From assembly GCA_026419705.1 (NCBI GenBank), contig JANZYY010000290.1, positions 1-6,557 on the forward strand: a DNA stretch of 6,557 nucleotides, given 5' to 3'. Position 1 is the first letter of the stretch. Every line of letters starts with the position of its first letter. Under the pieces are notes generated by a model. The model did no database searches. It was given only the letters and a program-made list of their open reading frames with translations, and had not been told where the DNA came from. A program made the position numbers and the translations under genes. Origin of the DNA: Fischerella sp. Its GTDB lineage: Bacteria; Cyanobacteriota; Cyanobacteriia; Cyanobacteriales; Nostocaceae. Below, piece by piece: positions 4,655-6,557 of this stretch.

Positions 4655-6448
4655 ATGGCAAATAACTGGGCGATCGCCATTGGCATAAATCAATATCAGT
4701 TCTTTCAACCTCTAGTGTGTGCTCAAGCCGATGCCGAGGCGTTAAAGGATTTTTTAGTAGTAGAAGCAGGTTTTTTGCAGCAGCAGTGTCTGTTAATGAC
4801 AGACACTTCCCCACCTTTAGGTGATAGATCTACTTACCCCACAAAAGAAAACATTCTGCTTTTACTGGAAGATTTAGCAGCAGCCTGTTGGCAACCTCAA
4901 GACCGATTGTGGTTTTTCTTCAGCGGTTATGGTGTCAACCACAATGGACAAGATTACTTGATGCCACAAGAAGGGAACCCCGAACGCATAGAGGAAACTG
5001 GCATAGAATTAAGAGCGCTAATGCAAAGCCTGCAAATTGCTGGACTTGATGCATTGTTGTTGCTTGATATTAACCGTGCTTTTGCAAGCCAAGCAAATGC
5101 TCTCGTCGGGCAAGAAGCAGTTGAACTGGCTCAAAAATTACAAATTCCAACAATTGTTTCTTGTCAACCGGAACAATTTTCCCACGAAAGTAGTGAACTC
5201 GGTCACGGATTCTTCACAGCCGCAGTATTAGAAGCTTTACGCTCTGGCAATGGTAACACTCTAGAGGATTTAGAAAGATACCTGAGCCTCCGCACACCAG
5301 AACTATGTCAACACTACTGGCGTCCTACACAAAATCCTGTTACCGTTATTCCCTCCAGGGAGCAAGAAATCTTGCCGTCATCAATATCAATAGAAGATAC
5401 AGCTAAAATTGCTTCTCCAGTACCATCACTAGAGCCTAATGCTCACAGAATCGTAACAGACACGATGAAGTGGGATACAGGAGGAGTAAAAGAAGTGACA
5501 CCGTGGACGAGTGCAGCAACAACAAATAACCTGGAAAACAAGGGGGTGGCGCTCGCAAACACCAGCTCATTTTGGAAACCATTGATGTTATGGGGTGCAG
5601 GTACAACAATAGTTCTAGGCTTGTTTGGAGTTGTGTATTTCCGCAATCAAGCAGGTTTTAAAACAACTGTGGAGGTGTTCTCAACTTCATCCAAATCTGC
5701 AAATGATGACGCCGAAACAGAGATAATTCCTGTATCACCTGAAGTAATCAGCCGTAGTAGTATTGCTAATACTACTCGTAATACCTTACCACCACTTCCA
5801 CCATCTTTACAAAAAAACCAAGTAACCTCACCAACAGTCCTTGAGTCCCAGTCAATCAAGCGTGACCAAGCCATATCAGATTTGGCGAAAATGTCCCTGA
5901 GGCCAAATCAGGCTAGCGATCTCAGTATCGCGATCGCTAAAGCCCGAAATGTTAAACCTGGTGAACCACAATACGAACAAGCACAAACAAATATTCAGAT
6001 TTGGAGCAAGATGATTTTGAATCTTGCCCAAAGTCGTGCCAACCAAAGAAAATATGCTCAAGCAATAGCCGCCGCCGAGTTAGTTAGCCCAGATCAGGCA
6101 ATTTATTCACAAGCACAAAGGGCAATCAAGCAGTGGCGACTCCAAGCCAAGCAGTATATGGCTAACAAAACTCTTTTAGATGCTGCCAATGCCTTAATTC
6201 AACCAAGACAAGCATCTACCTATAACCGCGCTATCGAAGTCGCTAAAAAAGTTTCACCAGGAGAACCGGGCTTTGAGGAAGCTCAAAAATCGATCGATGA
6301 ATGGAGTGAAATAATTTTAAAGCTAGCTATGCGTCGTGCTTCTAGAGGACAATTCAAAGCAGCAATACAAACAGCTGCTCTAGTTCCAGAGGGGACATCT
6401 GCATACAACAAAGCTCGGCAAGAACTGCAAAAGTGGCAAAGTCAATAG
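4655..6448 (+). CDS. Pseudo-orthocaspase (inactive caspase fold) with membrane segment and tandem C-terminal repeats
   Basis: This 597-residue protein has an N-terminal caspase-like p20 domain (about 3-200). It begins NWAIAIGINQY and contains the core strand-loop LWFFFSGYG and the strand ALLLLDIN. It ends with GHGFFTAAVLEAL, a typical caspase-family segment. In active orthocaspases the two core motifs read SGHG and DxC. Here the His is Y92 and the Cys is N140, so peptidase activity is not expected. A low-complexity linker (about 233-306) leads to one hydrophobic segment (about 309-329, LMLWGAGTTIVLGLFGVVYF). A Ser/Pro/Thr-rich linker follows to about 400. The C-terminus holds two 83-residue repeats at an exact 100-residue offset (415-497 and 515-597), sharing W450/W550 and W494/W594. 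With no signal peptide, the caspase fold is probably cytoplasmic and the repeats lie across the membrane (inference). The ATG at 4655 fits the first strand of the fold. A structural, sensing or scaffolding role is likelier than proteolysis. Confidence 0.9.
   Translation: MANNWAIAIGINQYQFFQPLVCAQADAEALKDFLVVEAGFLQQQCLLMTDTSPPLGDRSTYPTKENILLLLEDLAAACWQPQDRLWFFFSGYGVNHNGQDYLMPQEGNPERIEETGIELRALMQSLQIAGLDALLLLDINRAFASQANALVGQEAVELAQKLQIPTIVSCQPEQFSHESSELGHGFFTAAVLEALRSGNGNTLEDLERYLSLRTPELCQHYWRPTQNPVTVIPSREQEILPSSISIEDTAKIASPVPSLEPNAHRIVTDTMKWDTGGVKEVTPWTSAATTNNLENKGVALANTSSFWKPLMLWGAGTTIVLGLFGVVYFRNQAGFKTTVEVFSTSSKSANDDAETEIIPVSPEVISRSSIANTTRNTLPPLPPSLQKNQVTSPTVLESQSIKRDQAISDLAKMSLRPNQASDLSIAIAKARNVKPGEPQYEQAQTNIQIWSKMILNLAQSRANQRKYAQAIAAAELVSPDQAIYSQAQRAIKQWRLQAKQYMANKTLLDAANALIQPRQASTYNRAIEVAKKVSPGEPGFEEAQKSIDEWSEIILKLAMRRASRGQFKAAIQTAALVPEGTSAYNKARQELQKWQSQ
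5897..6445 (+). repeat. Coding tandem duplication, 100-residue period
   Basis: Codons 415-497 and 515-597 of the pseudo-caspase gene encode two copies that align without gaps, with about 33 of 83 residues identical. The shared pattern includes PGEP (435-438 and 535-538), QAS (419-421 and 519-521) and the Trp residues 450/550 and 494/594. Each copy itself has two half-units of the form AI..A..V....Y..A...I..W, so there are four helical-hairpin-like units. The DNA copies have diverged, so the duplication is old and kept by selection on the protein. Confidence 0.85.
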
Positions 6449-6449
6449 A

Positions 6450-6500
6450 GTTAGTGGTTAGTGGTTAGTAGTTAGCGATTACCTACTATCTACTAACTAC
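6450..6500. repeat. Heptamer tandem repeat (GTTAGTG) with inverted partner
   Basis: Four 7-nt units, GTTAGTG, GTTAGTG, GTTAGTA and GTTAGCG (6450-6477), begin 2 nt past the pseudo-caspase stop. GTAGTTAG (6468-6475) is the reverse complement of CTAACTAC (6493-6500), so the array can fold as a hairpin. It may serve as the 3' end of the mRNA, although only a weak T stretch follows. Confidence 0.7.
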
Positions 6501-6501
6501 T

Positions 6502-6557
6502 TTAGGGGCGGGTTTAGCTATAAAACTTTTGAGCTTCCAAAGACAAGATATCTATTC
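6502..6557. repeat. Probable left arm of a GC-rich dispersed element, cut by the window edge
   Basis: AGGGGCGGGTTTAGC begins at 6504 in an AT-rich spacer. In Nostoc-type genomes such a block commonly pairs with a downstream TAAACCCGCCCCT arm (family knowledge). The matching arm is not in the window, so the element is incomplete here and the call is tentative. No gene is visible in 6449-6557. Confidence 0.35.

Larger units (their letters stand above)
895..5937. repeat. Eight HIP1 octamers (GCGATCGC) spread over the window
   Basis: Exact copies start at 895, 1749, 2418, 3526, 4003, 4095, 4670 and 5930. All lie in coding sequence: one in the kinase, two in the aldehyde dehydrogenase, one in the molybdopterin gene, two in the exported-protein gene and two in the pseudo-caspase gene. 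About 0.1 would be expected by chance in this length. HIP1 over-representation is a hallmark of many cyanobacterial chromosomes, so this supports the host assignment and argues against recent acquisition of these genes. Confidence 0.9.

Noticed and set aside
4296..4814. 172-codon minus-strand frame across the divergent spacer
   Set aside because: It overlaps the start of both flanking genes, including the conserved first strand of the caspase fold, and shows no domain.
5443..6061. Minus-strand frames opposite the pseudo-caspase gene
   Set aside because: They are antisense to the membrane segment and repeats, with no start signal and no recognisable domain.

Overview
The window looks like the chromosome of a filamentous, Nostoc/Anabaena-type cyanobacterium. 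It carries eight copies of the HIP1 octamer GCGATCGC in 6.6 kb, heptameric and octameric short tandem repeats at gene ends, GC-rich dispersed hairpins in AT-rich spacers, and a cysteine-free cyanobacterial-type L32 ribosomal protein. The genus is inferred from these traits, not proven.

Layout, left to right. A soluble hybrid two-component protein with order receiver, HisKA, HATPase (129-1229, +) is followed by a class 3 aldehyde dehydrogenase (1359-2741, +). The aldehyde dehydrogenase leader holds a compact GC-rich hairpin. The spacer at 2742-2976 contains a large imperfect inverted repeat built from 8-nt units. Then come three genes on the minus strand, read from high to low coordinates: a small exported protein of unknown function (start 4378 or 4456, stop 3920), rpmF for ribosomal protein bL32 (3701-3874, only 57 codons), and a cytosolic sulfite-oxidase-like molybdopterin protein (2977-3573). 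Divergent from these, at 4655-6448 on the plus strand, is a caspase-fold protein whose catalytic His and Cys are replaced by Tyr and Asn. It continues through one membrane segment into an exact 100-residue tandem duplication of a Trp-anchored, probably helical repeat. Heptamer repeats and one arm of a GC-rich dispersed element close the window.

The genes do not form one pathway. The kinase is a phosphorelay component with no partner in the window. The aldehyde dehydrogenase probably detoxifies fatty or apocarotenoid aldehydes. The molybdoenzyme is probably a redox enzyme of unknown substrate. bL32 is housekeeping. The item most worth attention is the membrane-anchored pseudo-orthocaspase: the fold is intact, the dyad is lost, and its repeat module suggests a scaffold or sensor rather than a protease. 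The second theme is repeat invasion: four separate 7- or 8-nt tandem-repeat sites lie at gene boundaries, and one is translated as the C-terminal tail of the exported protein.
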